From: Eublepharis macularius
Lineage: Eukaryota > Chordata > Lepidosauria > Squamata > Eublepharidae
Direction of reading: 5' to 3'
Assembly: GCF_028583425.1 (NCBI RefSeq)
Contig: NC_072791.1
Coordinates: forward strand, 11,985,868 to 12,049,867
DNA length: 64,000 nucleotides
Both the position numbers and the translations under genes were made by a program. Below the pieces are notes generated by a model. That model had not been told where the DNA came from, made no database searches, and saw only the letters and a list, made by a program, of their open reading frames with translations. Positions 44,580 to 56,933 of the stretch are shown in pieces; within the stretch, counting starts at the first letter, position 1; each line of letters begins with the position of its first letter.

Positions 44580-45170
44580 AACTGGAAAGGGGCCTTTGAG
44601 ACCATCTGGTCCAATCCCTTGCTTAGTGCATGAAATCCAAAGATAGGGAATCCCCAGTGGGTGGCTGTCTATTCCTGAAGACCCCCCAAAGGTCTCCCCA
44701 CTCTCTTAGGAAATCAGTTCTATTGCTGAACTGCTCTTCACTTGTAGGAAGTATCTCCTAATGGTCAACGGAAACCAACTACCCCCTAACTGAAGCCCAG
44801 TAGAGCGGCAGAGGACAAATCTGGCTCTCTTCTACGTGACATCCCCTCCAGAGTTTGGAGAGTATGGTCATGTCTAGGAACGGGCACATTAATAGAGTGT
44901 AGATCTTACCAATAGATGTTAGCTAGCTAAACAGAATTTCTATGAATTGAGGTGGTATCTCTCTGAATACCACTTGGTGTGGTTGGAGGGGGGAAGCCAG
45001 AAGGAAGGTGTAAGAGGGCTTGCTCGCCCTCAGGGAATCTAAATCAGGGGAATATGGGGCAGACTTGGGGTGGAGTGGTGGTCCAATGCTCCTGCATCAA
45101 ATCTCCCAGGCATGGCAGCTCAGGTTCAAGATTTGAATCCAGCAGTCCAACACATTACAATAGGGTTCCC
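44580..45170 (-). mobile_element. CR1-like fragment (uninterrupted relative of 27940-28740)
   Basis: Reverse match to 27940-28700 without the hAT element. The site corresponding to the insertion reads TTAGCTAGC at 44921-44929. Confidence 0.6.
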
Positions 45171-45699
45171 AACCTTTTTGGGCCTGTGGACACCGATGGA
45201 ATTGGTGAGGGAGTGACGTCATTGCACAAGCTGGGAGCGTGAGCACGCATGCACGTGCATGCACAAAAAAACCCCACGGGGACACAGCAAGGAAGGTGCC
45301 AGGCTCCCAATTTCCCACCAGGGGAGTCAGGGGACCTGGCAACCCTACGCAACACTGCTGCTTTCAGGTCATGCTGGAACTGATGTCATCATGTGAAGAT
45401 GAGGCGCATCCCCCATTCTTATAAGTTCCTTCCAGATGTGTTGGTAAAGGGATGCACCTGTAGTTTTTACTACTTTGAATCGCCTTTTGCTGTAATTATG
45501 CTCCTCTCGGATAGCTGCCTGGCAGTGCTAATGCTCTTGAGTACATGGTTCGGGATATTAACTAAATAAGCAGTTCTAGAGTGATTGTGTTTAAATAATT
45601 TGTACTAGGGTGCTGCCTTTGAATTTAAAATTGATGTGTGATCTACCTTTGCATCAAAATCATATAGCCCATTCCTGATCTCAAAGTTATCGGCTGACG
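45171..45699. other. Intergenic, no gene recognised
   Basis: Short SINE-like phrases (45170-45200) only. No supported gene. Confidence 0.35.
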
Positions 45700-45855
45700 A
45701 ACCCGAAATATGTCATGTCACTTATGTTTTGTGTCAGCATTGTTTCAGTTCTGCATCAGATGTCTGCTTGCTTCTCAAATTCCTGTTGCATGGTTTATTG
45801 AATGTATGTAAGCCAATTTATCATATTGGCTTACATTGTGTAGTCTGCAGGGCGA
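45700..45855 (+). mobile_element. LINE 3' tail
   Basis: CATTGTTTCAGTTCTGCATCAGATGTCTGCTTGC... to TTGTGTAGTCTGC, the family seen at 26370-26560, truncated at the end. Confidence 0.55.
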
Positions 45856-45869
45856 ATGCAGAAGGGAGT

Positions 45870-46043
45870 CCTTTTTGCTTTCTAGAGAGTCAGTGTAAGG
45901 GTTAAAGGGAAGGAGTCTCGATTCCTATAGAGGCATGAAGAGAGAGAGAGAGAGAGAGGGCGTCATCTGACTTGCCACTTTTATTTCCTGTGTTGAGTAG
46001 TGAAGAGGAGGAGATGCAGCACTGTAGAACTTTTAAAAAAGAG
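45870..46043 (+). other. Gene C: likely non-coding first exon
   Basis: Copy of 7419-7563, with a (GA)n expansion at 45938-45958, ending GAG|GTAAGC. About 2.4 kb upstream of the SCAN exon. Confidence 0.55.
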
Positions 46044-47034
46044 GTAAGCAATGGACGAATATTTCCTTTGCAAAAGGCCTCCCTGCTTTTGGCCTTAGTA
46101 GCCAGAGGGCTCCATTCACCCCCGGTGCTTCCCTGCTTGCTCTCTGGAAGCTACTCTTCCCTGGGGGGTGCAGCTGAGTCCTTCTTGCAATAAGGGCGGC
46201 ATCTCCTGCTATGTTTTCTTCTCTGCGTTGCTGTCTGCAATCCTTAGTAAAATAGCCTCTCTTTTGGCATCGCTTTATTTTTCTTTGATGTATGTAATTT
46301 ATAGTATGCCTTTCTCCCTGAGACTCAACGCATATTATGCAGTGTAAGCCAATATGATCTATTGCTGGGACATTCAATAAAGAATTTGAAGAAGCAGAAA
46401 TCTGACAATGCTGAAACAAAACAAAACATATTAAGAATGCTGAAACAAAACAAATTAAGAATGCAGAGCAACTATCCAATAGGAGCATTATTACAGCAAA
46501 AGGCAGTACGCAGTAGTATAAACTACAGTCCCCATCCCATTAGCAGCACATCTGTGTGAGCCATTTCCTTACTGCCCAGCCTTATTTCCTGAGGAAAACT
46601 GTAGGAAACTGTGGGTAACTGTAGATTTTGCCCATTTTCAGGATGGCACCTGCAGAAGGCCCTGCTCAGAGGAGTGAAGCTCCTGTGGTTGAGCATAGAG
46701 AGAGAGGGGCATTCCCATATTTTTTTCCCATAAGCCTGATGCTGCTGTAGTGCAATCGTGTTCCCTGTTTTTTCTTGCAATTCTGGAATAGTTAACTTGG
46801 ATTTTTGGAGGGTTCCCCTCTTCATTCTACTATGTCTTACGAAGGAACAATTTTAGCGACAGACTCAACACACCTTTATTCTTGCCAGTAAATCTGTTGT
46901 CTTCCGGGTGCCTTCAGCAGCCTGGTGCATTTTGGTTGCCTTTGCTAATGTAAGATCTTTGGCTTCTGGCAATCCTCCTAGCCTTTCGAAATCATGCACA
47001 CCCAGAACAATCTGACCCATTCTTAATGATCTGT
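46044..47034 (+). repeat. Gene C conserved upstream block
   Basis: 46044-46240 and 46610-47034 match gene A 7564-7760 and 8600-9060. A reversed LINE tail at 46270-46390 is at the same relative place in gene A. The block continues at 47989 after an inserted element. Confidence 0.6.
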
Positions 47035-47051
47035 TCTTAAGCCCTGCAAAA

Positions 47052-47971
47052 AATTTTTGACATCGTGGGGCTTGCTTTGGCTCGCTCCCACGAGTCCGCT
47101 CTCTTCCTTAACTCCGTGGCGTAAAATTTAAATGTCTTTTTATTTCAAATGTCCCGGTCTTCTTGCCAATAATTTTTAAAGAGTCCAAAATGTCGGGCGT
47201 CTTTTCTCTATGGTTCCTCTATGATTTTGTAATCCAAGATGGCTTACTTCCTCTTCCGCTGAAGCCGCGACCCTTCCCCTTTCAAAGATGGCGATTCCCT
47301 TCTTCCTGCCCTCCGGCAAGGGCCGCTTCTCTCCAGCAACTCTATTGTTATTACGTACTTCCTGTCTCCCGACTTCCCACAGTAGGTCTCGCGATGGTAT
47401 CTTTTTCTCACAGCTCCATAACCGCAAGTATTCAAAACAATAGTCCAATTTCTTTAATAACTTCTTTAAACTTAGTCTCTTTTCAAATACAACTCTTGCC
47501 GAGTCTTCCCCTCCTTATTATTAGCCTGTTGCAGTTTGAAAATCTACTTTTCTTCCTCTCTGCTTTTATCAATCTGTCCCGTATCAGAAGATAGTGATCT
47601 TTACCTTCTCTTTCACTTTTCTCGGGCTGTAATCGCTGTTTCGATTATAACTTCTCCTCTCCACTTCTTTCCCCAATCGAAGCTTGGGTATGTGGGTCTT
47701 ATGCCAGCCGAATTGGCCCCAGAACTGCCGCAGAGATCGTAGCCGACCTGTCGCAGGGTGGGACCTCAAGGATCGGGAGGGGACCCTTTACGCAGAGCCC
47801 CCCCTCGTCCGAGATCTAGCACACCCTAGGGTCTTGAGCGTTCTTTGCCTGCTCTCCGCCTGAGAGCAGTCGGCCGCGGGCTAAATTTCCCCCGCCGGCC
47901 GCTTAAAACGGCAGTCCGGTCAGCTCCGCGAATGGAGCTGCTTCAGACCTCCATGAATCCCAAACCGGAAG
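47052..47971 (-). mobile_element. L1 5'-UTR-like insertion with 17-bp target duplication
   Basis: Flanked by direct repeats TCTTAAGCCCTGCAAAA (47035-47051, 47972-47988). On the minus strand it starts ACTTCCGGTTTGGG, is CpG-rich at first, and ends CGATGTCAAAAATT. The composition suits an L1-type 5' UTR that stops close to an ATG, with no ORF1 or ORF2 body. No such insert in gene A or B. Confidence 0.6.
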
Positions 47972-47988
47972 TCTTAAGCCCTGCAAAA

Positions 47989-48345
47989 TTACATGTCGGA
48001 CTTCAGTTTCTCAAATGAGCCCCTGAACTCTGAAAGATTGTGGCCTGTCTTCGCTTCCTTGTATGACAAAAAGTATTGGTTTTTTCAGACAGTTTTTATG
48101 GTGCCTCTCTAGAGAACCTGACTGAGACAGATTAAAATGAAAACATAAAAGATCCAGGATAAAAACCCCAGCCAGAGTATAAAAACATACATTCTTGAAT
48201 GACAACGAATAAGGCTTTCTAGACTGAAAGCAACCCATCAAGATAGTATTCACTGATCAACTCCTTAATTTAAAAGGTGCTCTTCAAAAATCTTGTTTTT
48301 ACTTGGCTAATGAAAACTGCAAACAGACCAGCCTTCTCTTTGCAG
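47989..48345 (+). repeat. Gene C conserved upstream block, continued
   Basis: Matches gene A 9030-9420 and gene B 41960-41640. It then jumps to the conserved acceptor TTCTCTTTGCAG at 48345; the 9530-9800 block of gene A is missing here. Confidence 0.55.
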
Positions 48346-48435
48346 GAGGTCAATGATCCAGCCGCTGCCTTGAAAAAAGTACCTGACAGAGGAGGGAGGC
48401 GATCCAGGTGGAGGCTGTTTGAAGAGGAAGGGAGG

Positions 48436-48849
48436 ATGAGGAGAGATGTGAACTCAACCAGTCCAGAAGCAAGAAAAGGCCCTGTTGCCACGGAGGCTGG
48501 GAGCAGAAGGGAACTGTGGGAAGGAACCTTGCAGAGGAGCTTGGGGGAGAATTTCCCCCCTTCAGATGTGCATCGTCAGCACTTCAGGCAATTCTTTTAC
48601 CAGGAGGCTGAAGGGCCCCGAAAGATCTGCAGTCGACTCCACCGCCTTTGCCTCCAGTGGCTGAAGCCAGAAAGGCACAGCAAGAAGGAGATCCTGGACT
48701 TGGTCATCCTCGACCGTTTCCTGGCTGTCCTGCCCCCAGAGATGGAGAGCTGGGTCAGGGAATGTGGGCCAGAGACCAGTACCCAAGCAGTGGCCCTGGC
48801 AGAAGGGTTCCTCCTGAGCCACGCAAATGATGAGAATCAAAACCAGAAG
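48436..48849 (+). CDS. Gene C exon: SCAN domain
   Basis: 138 codons: [30 protein letters not shown], then a full SCAN domain ([77 protein letters not shown]). It ends in phase 0 at AAG|GTAAGAG. In gene C the frame stays open upstream to the acceptor, so translation could begin earlier in a preceding exon, but stops in that stretch in genes A and B favour this ATG. Confidence 0.9.
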
Positions 48850-49008
48850 GTAAGAGATTCCTCTAGGTAGTATGTGGTGCACAGGATATTATTAAGGAGA
48901 CCCTCGAAATCCATAGAGATAGCTTCAACTTTAGACCCTGTCCCCTGCCTTTTTCCTGTTCTCTTTCTCAAGAGTTTCTCCTTTGTGGGTTCCCCACTTC
49001 TCTTTCAG

Positions 49009-49051
49009 GTGCAGGAAAGGATCAAGTGTTACTGCGAAGCAGCTTTTCTGG
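49009..49051 (+). CDS. Gene C exon: short conserved spacer
   Basis: 43 bp encoding VQERIKCYCEAAFL plus one base. Acceptor CTCTTTCAG, donor CTGG|GTAAGATC. Confidence 0.75.
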
Positions 49052-49639
49052 GTAAGATCAAAAGGGTTGTTGTACCAATTTGATGGTCTCTTTGAGTGTA
49101 GGTGAGCTCCTTTATTCCCACGATCTCAGTCTGGGGTGGGAAAGATGCTCACTGGAGCTTCTCCGTTTAGAACTATCCATTTGGGGAAGTAAAAACTAGA
49201 ATCTATTTAAAATCAGCACAAGTTAATTGGAACAATACCGGTTTAGGTCATACCCTATTTACAATTATATTATATTTGTGCAAGGGTAATATGGTTAATC
49301 AGTCAGGTAACTTCTTGGTCAACATGACAGTAGCTTTGTGGCTGTGGATAAATAAAAATGGTAGCAATTTATACTCTTACCATGATAAAGTCATAAATGA
49401 AAATCTATGAAATGGATGGGAGAAAATACGACAAAAACATTTCCGGTCCACCTCATCTCTGGTGTCAGCAGTCAGAGCGTTGAGAGCAAAGCTGCCTCTG
49501 AATGCAAGAAATGATGATTAATGTAAATTAATGTTAAAAATTGGGAAGATGGTGGCCGTTTTTCCAAGTCCTAGCACAGCACTAAACTCATGCAACGACG
49601 GTGTCTTTCCGGCGAGTTTTCTGATGTCATCAAACAGGA

Positions 49640-50305
49640 TTGTGGTGTGATGACCTCAGAAGTCATGTCAGGAAGACGTCCTCGTTACATGAGTTTTGCA
49701 TTATGCCAGGACGTGTGGAAACAACCAGTGTGTGGGGCCAATAAGAACAGGAAGAAAACTATAAGTCTTTATGAGATCTTATACCACAGTAACATATCTA
49801 CTATGGCGGACTTCAACATACATCAAGAGGCTACCTCATTAGGAGCAGTTCAGGATTTTTAGCCTCCATGACAACTATGGGATTGTCTCAGGTAATAACA
49901 GACCCCACAACCTGCGCAGGACACATTCTTGATGTGATGTTTTCCTCTGGGCCGGAGGAAGGTGATGTGAAGGTGGAGGGTTTGAAGACGGTCCCATTGT
50001 CATGGACAGATCCCTACTTGCTGGGATTTAGGCTTACGGGGATAACAAAACTGCGTAGGCTGTGTTGTGCCCATATCTAAAGAAGCGTACAGAGGGTGTA
50101 GAATTCCTAAGTTGCCCAGTCTGAAATCTTCCATTCTTGAGCAAGGTGGTTGAACAGGTGGTGGCTGGAGAACTGCAAGCTTTCCTGGATGAGGCAAATT
50201 GTTTAGATCCTTTTGGGCTTGGCCATGGAACTGAAACAGACTTGGTCGCCCTGGTGGATGACCTGTGCCAGCAGATGGACAGAAAAAGCACCGCCCAGCA
50301 AAATA
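49640..50305 (+). mobile_element. L2/CR1-like LINE fragment (endonuclease end to RT start)
   Basis: 49860-50030 reads LSQVITDPTTCAGHILDVMFSSG, a typical endonuclease C-terminal phrase. 50137-50285 reads SKVVEQVVAGELQAFLDEANCLDPF..., GTETDLVALVDDLCQQMD, the RT N-terminus. Frameshifts between. Inserted in the gene C intron just before the block shared with copy D. Confidence 0.75.
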
Positions 50306-50569
50306 GGCAGTGGTACTTCACCAATAGCAAGCCTGCCTTTTCCCATATGTGCCTGTTGTTTGGGTACAGTAGCTGCAAATCTATCAGTGGTTTTCGAACA
50401 GCCTCTTCTTCACATTTCTGAGTTCTTCCTTCTTAATTCATGGCAAGCAGAGCCTGCTTAAGTACCCCAAAACATACCCTGAGGTGGGGGCCTTCCATGT
50501 GGTTCTCAGGAGGGGAAACAAAAGCTTGATGGTTCTGTAACTATCGCTAATGGGCCACTTTAAGGTCTG

Positions 50570-51173
50570 AATGTATGATTGTGACACCTTGGGAAGAGGG
50601 GACAAAGGAGGGGAGGGGAGTGCCGGGCGGGTTGGTCAAATCTGCCAGGAAGCTGGAGTTGTCTTGATGGCATCTGCCCTGGAATGCGGTGGTTGTATTG
50701 ACATGCGTCCATTAGGTGCTCTGGACGGCCGGCACATAGCTTCCATCTCAGGGCAGCTTCCAGCAATAAGCATATCAGGGTGAGGCTGGGCTCCGTGAAC
50801 GTGACAAGAGCCTGGTCTTGGAATGGCAGCCTCAGAGCAAACTGTCCATTGTGGCTCTCTGCTGCCTGAGAACATGGCTTCTCTCCTGGCACTCTTCATG
50901 GGCTGGCTAGCCAGCTGCCCAGTGGCAGGGGCAGACTCAGTGACCATCCTGCAAGGAGCTCCCCGTGGGAACTGACCAGGGCGGGGCCTGGCCAGGCTCG
51001 TGGAGGGTCCCTCTGGCTGGCACTGTGCTGCTAGTGGCATGGCTCTGGGCTCAGGTGGGGTAGGTATCCAAGGAGGCAGGAAACAGGCATTGGTGTACAT
51101 AGTCCATACTAGTAGAGAGGCAGGAAGCAGGCATGGGCAATGCTGCCCTTAACAGAGGCTTTGGTAGGGCCTC
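50570..51173. other. GC-rich unclassified block
   Basis: G+C-rich sequence with overlapping short ORFs on both strands, similar in character (not clearly in sequence) to 29681-30714. The L1 at 51186 inserted into its right end and it continues at 51785. Confidence 0.35.
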
Positions 51174-51185
51174 AAAACAGCAAGG

Positions 51186-51772
51186 CAGTTGTTGGTGGGA
51201 GTGTAAGTCTATAAAAATTTTTTGGGAGGAAGTCATTGAATTAATCAGAGTAATTACAGGGTACAAGGTTCCACTGGACCCAAAAATTATTTTTTTAAGT
51301 CAATGGGAAGATCTAGCTATCCCGAAGATTAGGAAAGAGCTGATTGTAACATTTTTTGTAGTAGCAAAAAACATGATTGCACTGGAATGGAAAAAAGAAA
51401 AGGCACCTTCGGCAGACTCTTGGTTTGAAAAAGTCTGGAACCATTTTATATTAGAAAAAACCCATAATGATCTCTATACAGCAGAAAGATTTCCTGTAAG
51501 TACTAAGTTTATGGAAAAATGGCTACCGTTCTTTGAATATGTAGATAAGCATAACATGCAACCCAAATCAAAAATATTACAAGCAATAACCAATTATGGT
51601 GGTTTTGTTTTGTAGTTCTTAAAAAAAAATCTAATGATGTGTATATCTTTGTTTTAATTTGTTTGATTCTCTTCCTGTATCAAACTAGTTTTATTACTTG
51701 TTCAACTATATGTGGCTTGATTGTAAGATAGTATGTTGTTGTTGTTTAATTTCAATAAGATGTTTTTTAAAA
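51186..51772 (+). mobile_element. 5'-truncated L1 with target duplication
   Basis: ORF2 C-terminus: SCWWECKSIKIFWEEVIELI, later SWFEKVWNHFI and ILQAITNYGGFVL, stop at 51613-51615, then a short 3' UTR and A-rich tail. Flanked by AAAACAGCAAGG (51174-51185, 51773-51784). The coding part is one open frame, so this is a younger copy than most here. Confidence 0.9.
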
Positions 51773-52213
51773 AAAACAGCAAGGGAGGAAACACGGTTCA
51801 GAGTGGGCTCCATGACGGGGTGGGGGTGGGGGGGTGTCCCCTGGCAATGCAGATGTAATACTGTACACTTACCTGTGTTGAATTGCATCCTGTTCACAAC
51901 TGCCCGCTTCTCCAGAGTATTCAGGTCTTGTTGAATTTTAAGTCTTATCTTCTTGGGTGTTTGTCACTCCTCCCAATTTGGTATCATCAGCAAATTTAAT
52001 GAGTAGCCCGTTTACCCCTTCATCCAGATCAAAGTTTTCTATGATAACTGTAGTAAGATTGGGTTTTGCAAATGTCTGGAATCAAACCATTGTCTTATCA
52101 CAAGTAGTTATGAGCATGAGCCAGAAGAATCTTTTTTCCCCCATACAAGGAGCTGAAATGCTAAATACCTGAAAAGATTTGAATGTCTTCCAATTATCTT
52201 TTGATCCTTCCAG

Positions 52214-52293
52214 GCAAGGCCTTGAAACCAACAACAAAACCTTTGCCGTATTTTTGCAGCAGAGAGAAAGTAACTTCCATGTGGCCAGAGCAG
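52214..52293 (+). CDS. Gene C exon: SCAN-KRAB linker
   Basis: 80 bp, phase 1 in, 0 out: (G)[26 protein letters not shown]. Acceptor GATCCTTCCAG, donor GAGCAG|GTAAGT. Followed by the KRAB exon after 260 bp, much as in gene A. Confidence 0.75.
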
Positions 52294-52553
52294 GTAAGTG
52301 TGGAACTGCAAATCATGACCCCGGGTGCCAGCATGCACCACCCACCCCTCCTCAGCCCAGAAAGAACCCCTTGCTCTCTTTGCCTAGGTTGCTCCTTGTA
52401 CTGTTCACTAGAGGGAAAATGGAAACGTCTGATGGAAGTTTGAATCCTGCAAGCAAGCTTCTAATTCTAGTCATTTTGGCTTCTCCTCATGAGGGGAAAA
52501 TTTGTTATATTCTCTGAGAGGATAAAGAGGAGTTTCTTTTTTCCTCTTTTCAG

Positions 52554-52680
52554 GGTCTGGTGACCTTCGAGGATGTGTCTGTTCACTTCACTGAGGAGGA
52601 GTGGGCTCTACTGGATCCGGAAAAAAGAAGCCTTCACAAGGAAGTCATGGAGGACAATTTTCAGAATGTGGCCTCTCTGG
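52554..52680 (+). CDS. Gene C exon: KRAB A-box
   Basis: 127 bp: [42 protein letters not shown]. The only copy with the DV pair of classical boxes, but MLE is MED. Acceptor CTCTTTTCAG, donor CTGG|GTAAGG. A CR1 with nested insertions fills the 3.2-kb intron to the finger exon. Confidence 0.9.
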
Positions 52681-53038
52681 GTAAGGGTCCCATTTCCCCT
52701 GGTGTAATTTTGGAGACTCTGTCTATAATCTAGAATGTTTGAGCATCTTTGAGAATTCTTGGAGAACAGGTGAGGTGCCAGAAGATCAAAGATGGGCACA
52801 TGTTGTCCCCATCTTCCAGAAGAGGAAAAGGAGGATGAAGGTAACTACTGATCTTTCAGCTTGGCGTCCAATATGTGGAAATGTTTTAGAACAAATCCTG
52901 AAAGATTCTCTCCTGGAGCACTTCAAAAAGAGGGCTGTGATTACAAAGAGCCAGCCTGGGCAAGTCATGCTAGACTAACAGTACTTTTTTACATAAGAGT
53001 CACTACTTTGGTGGATGAGAGGAATTCTGTGGACATAG

Positions 53039-53926
53039 ATCCAGAGGAGTTAATCGTGTTAGTCTGTAGTTGCAAAATAGTAAAGAGTCCAGTAGCTCTG
53101 TTCTGACCTTTACTTTCTTTGGGGTAGATTTTTCTTTTAATCTTTCCCTTAACACCCTCTGGGTAGTTTGCTGCCACCAGGAATATTATATTCCAATATG
53201 TTTTATTTAAGTTTTCCCTTTGGTAACGTTCCTAAGCGTCAGGCTCCTTCGTGGTTCTATGTGGCCCTGAGGATAGGAATGGGATAAAGCAATGACAGCT
53301 ACTCTGGGATACAACAAAACAAAATCAACTTTTATTTAGTCAAGAAGCGTATCGGTTTCATAAACGTAGTTCACGGTTCTTAAAGTTACTTCGTATAAAT
53401 TCATTCACACAGATCTCTTCTAAGGCTTCACACATAGTTAGCCTCTTTCTCGAACTCAGTATTTCTCTCACGGAAATGCTTAAAACTCCCCAGGCAGCAC
53501 ACAGCTTGCCTCTCTTTCTCTAACTCCTATTTATAGAAATATTAAACCTGCTCAGGCAGCACACAGCTGGCCTCTCTTTCCCTAACTGAGTGTTCTTTCA
53601 CAAACATGCTCAGTTCAGGTTCCACACAGGATATATTTCTCTCGTGAATATTTCAATATACTCAGGCAGCACACAGCTAGCCTGCTTTCTCCTGACTGAA
53701 ACTTTTCTCACTCAGTCTAAACTGCATTCACTCCGCCCACACACTCAGTCATCAATCAATCATATCACTCACTCTTCCCTCTCTCACCCCCCACTCTTCA
53801 CCTAGCTCAAACCAAGCAATTAAAGACACATGCACCCATTTACTTAAAATAATTCCAAGCACCTTTAAGAGTAGCTAACTTTTTTGTAGCATACGCTTTC
53901 GAGAACCACAGCTCTCTTTTTACTAT
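53039..53926 (-). mobile_element. Small retroposon split by a solo LTR
   Basis: 53039-53098 and 53863-53926 are halves of a dispersed repeat (GTGTTAGTCTGTAGTTGCAA..., GTAGCATACGCTTTCGAG). It is flanked in CR1 by CTGTGGACATAG (53027-53038 and 53927-53938). Relatives lie at about 60625-60705 and 58530-58585. Confidence 0.65.
53099..53857 (-). mobile_element. Solo LTR fossil of an endogenous retrovirus or LTR element
   Basis: 759 bp starting TG and ending CA, flanked by a near-identical 5-bp duplication (AGCTC / AGCAC). The minus strand carries AATAAA at about 53330, suggesting that orientation. It contains three imperfect subrepeats with the core CAGGCAGCACACAGC (about 53490, 53560, 53660). 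No internal region remains. Family not named. Confidence 0.55.
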
Positions 53927-55221
53927 CTGTGGACATAGTTTCTCTTACTTTCAATAAGACTTTTGAGTGAGGCTTTCTTTTCATCATTTGTTGACAAATG
54001 TGGTTTGGATGCTGCTGCTGTTAGGTGGATTTGTGATTAGGTAACTGCTCGTGCCAAAAGTGTGCTTGTAAATGGTTCCTCATCTTCATTGTGGAGGAAT
54101 GACAAGTGGGATAGCCTCAGGGATCTGCCCTGGGCCCTCTCTGGTTACAAGTCTTTATGCATGACTTGGATGAATGAATAGAGGGGAGGCTCGTTAAAGT
54201 TGCAGATGATACTAAATTGAGATGGGAAGCGAATACTGTTGACGATGGAATCAAGATTCAGGATGATCGTGACAGACTGGATAACTGGGGTAAAAGTAAG
54301 AAAATGAATTCCAACACACAAATATAATTTAGGTAGGAAAAAATCAAAGGCAAAATTGTAGGATGGCTAAGACTTGTCTTGGCCGTAGTGCATGCAAAGA
54401 AGATGTAAGGGTCTTAGTAGATCATACACTGACCATGAGTCAGCAGTGTGATGCAGTAGCTAAAACAGCAAATGTGATTTGGGACTGCATGAAGAGAAAT
54501 ATAGTGTCCAGATTTTGTGAAGTGACTTTGCTCCACTTAGACGTCACTTGGAGAACTGTGTTCAGTTTGGGACACCACAGTTTAAGAAGGGTGTTGACGA
54601 GCTGGAATGTGTCCAAAGTAGGGCAGCAAAGATGGTGAAGGTTCTGGAGACCATCATGGATGGTTTGAAGGACTGGGTATGTTTAGTCTGGAGAGAAGGC
54701 AACTGAGAGGTGATATGATAGCTGTCACATAGAGGATGGAGCAGAGTTATTTTCTGTTGCCCCAGAGAGTCAGACCAGAAACAACCGGGTAAATTAAAGC
54801 AAAACATTAAAGCAAACATGTTGGCTAAACATTAGGAAGATGTTCCTGACAGAGCATTTCCTCAGTGGAACAGTGGTGGGCTCTTCTTCTTTGGATGTTT
54901 TTCAGAAGAGGCTCAATGGCCATCTGTCAGCAGTACTGATTCTATGAATCAGTATGAACTTAGGCAGATTGTGAGAGGGACAGCAGGAAGAAACGAGCCG
55001 GTACTCTGCTCTTGAGGCCCTCCCACCTCTTATTTTTCTACATGTACCCGACATGAACACTCAAAACTCAGACCAGAAACAATGGGTTAAATTAAAGCAA
55101 AAGAGTTGTTGGCCAAACATTTGGAAGACTTTCCTGACACTTAGAGCAGTTACTCAGTGGAACAGGCTTCCTTGGCAGGTGGTGGGCTCTCCTTGTTTGC
55201 AAGTTTTTCAGTAGATGCTTA

Positions 55222-55460
55222 AGTTTGGTGTAGTGATTAAGAGCAGCAGGATTCTAATCTGGAGAACCTGGTTTGATTCCTCACTCCTCCACTTGAAGCC
55301 AGTTGGGTGACCTTGGGTCAGTCACAGCTTCTAGGAGCTCTCTCAGCCCCACCCACCTCACAGGGTGTTTTGTTGTGGGGATAATACCACCATACTTTGT
55401 AAACCATTCTGAATGGGTGTTAAGTTGTCCTAAATCAAATGTTATTATTATTGTTGTTAT
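55222..55460 (+). mobile_element. tRNA-derived SINE (Sauria-like)
   Basis: TGTAGTGATTAAGAGCAGC head, CAGTTGGGTGACCTTGGG body, GTAAACCATTCTGAATGGG and a TTATTG-type tail, inserted in the CR1 3' region. Confidence 0.8.
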
Positions 55461-55883
55461 CTGTCAGCAATGCTGATTCTAGGATGTAGTATGAACTTAG
55501 GAGATCGTGAGAGGGAGAGCGGGAAGAAATTATTCCGTGCTCTGTTCCTGTTGTTCTATCTTATGTTCCCACTTTGGGGCCAGGAAAGAATTTCCCTTCA
55601 GTCCAGATTGGTCAGGCACCTTGGATATTTTTTTGCCTTCCTCTGGTTATAGGGCAGGGGTCGCTGAGGGAGTAGAGGGAGTTAGCTGTGAATTTCCTGA
55701 ATTGTGCATAAGGTTGCACTAGATGACACTTTGGAGCCCTTCAGGCTCTATTTTTGTGTTTACCCTACATGGAAACTCAAAACTTAATACATGGCAAGAT
55801 ATGGCTCCCCTTCAAGTGATTCTGTTCTGTTGTTATCAGGAGGTATTAAAGGCCATTTTCCCTTGACTCTGCTTTTGTTTTAA

Positions 55884-56804
<921 letters not shown>

Positions 56805-56915
56805 CTATATAAAGGCGTGGAGAGTGGATAGATCTTTCCTTGGAATCAAGAACTTAATTCCCATTGACAAATCCACTCAGGAGAGAAACCTCATGCACTA
56901 ACAGTCTGGAATAAA
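56805..56915 (+). other. Gene C 3' UTR: decayed finger and poly(A) signal
   Basis: 56805-56895 is a degenerate finger-like unit after the stop. AATAAA at 56910-56915 is a good poly(A) signal, 106 bp past the stop. A LINE begins about 20 bp further on. Confidence 0.65.
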
Positions 56916-56933
56916 CTTATGTTTAAAAGGTGA

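Larger units (their letters stand above)
52735..55790 (+). mobile_element. CR1 LINE, RT to 3' end, with nested insertions
   Basis: 52739-53040 reads WRTGEVPEDQRWAHVVPIF and EQILKDSLLEHFKKRAVITKSQPG (CR1 RT start). 53927-54900 continues with the QQCDAVAKTAN and RTVFSLGHHSLRR readings. The 3' part is partly duplicated (54780-55000 and 55075-55215). Many stops. Interrupted by a retroposon plus LTR (53039-53926) and a SINE (55222-55460). Confidence 0.75.

Noticed and set aside
48277-48435. Upstream extension of the gene C SCAN ORF as a longer N-terminus
   Set aside because: The reading crosses a conserved acceptor at 48345 and is stopped in genes A and B; the ATG at 48436 is shared by all three.
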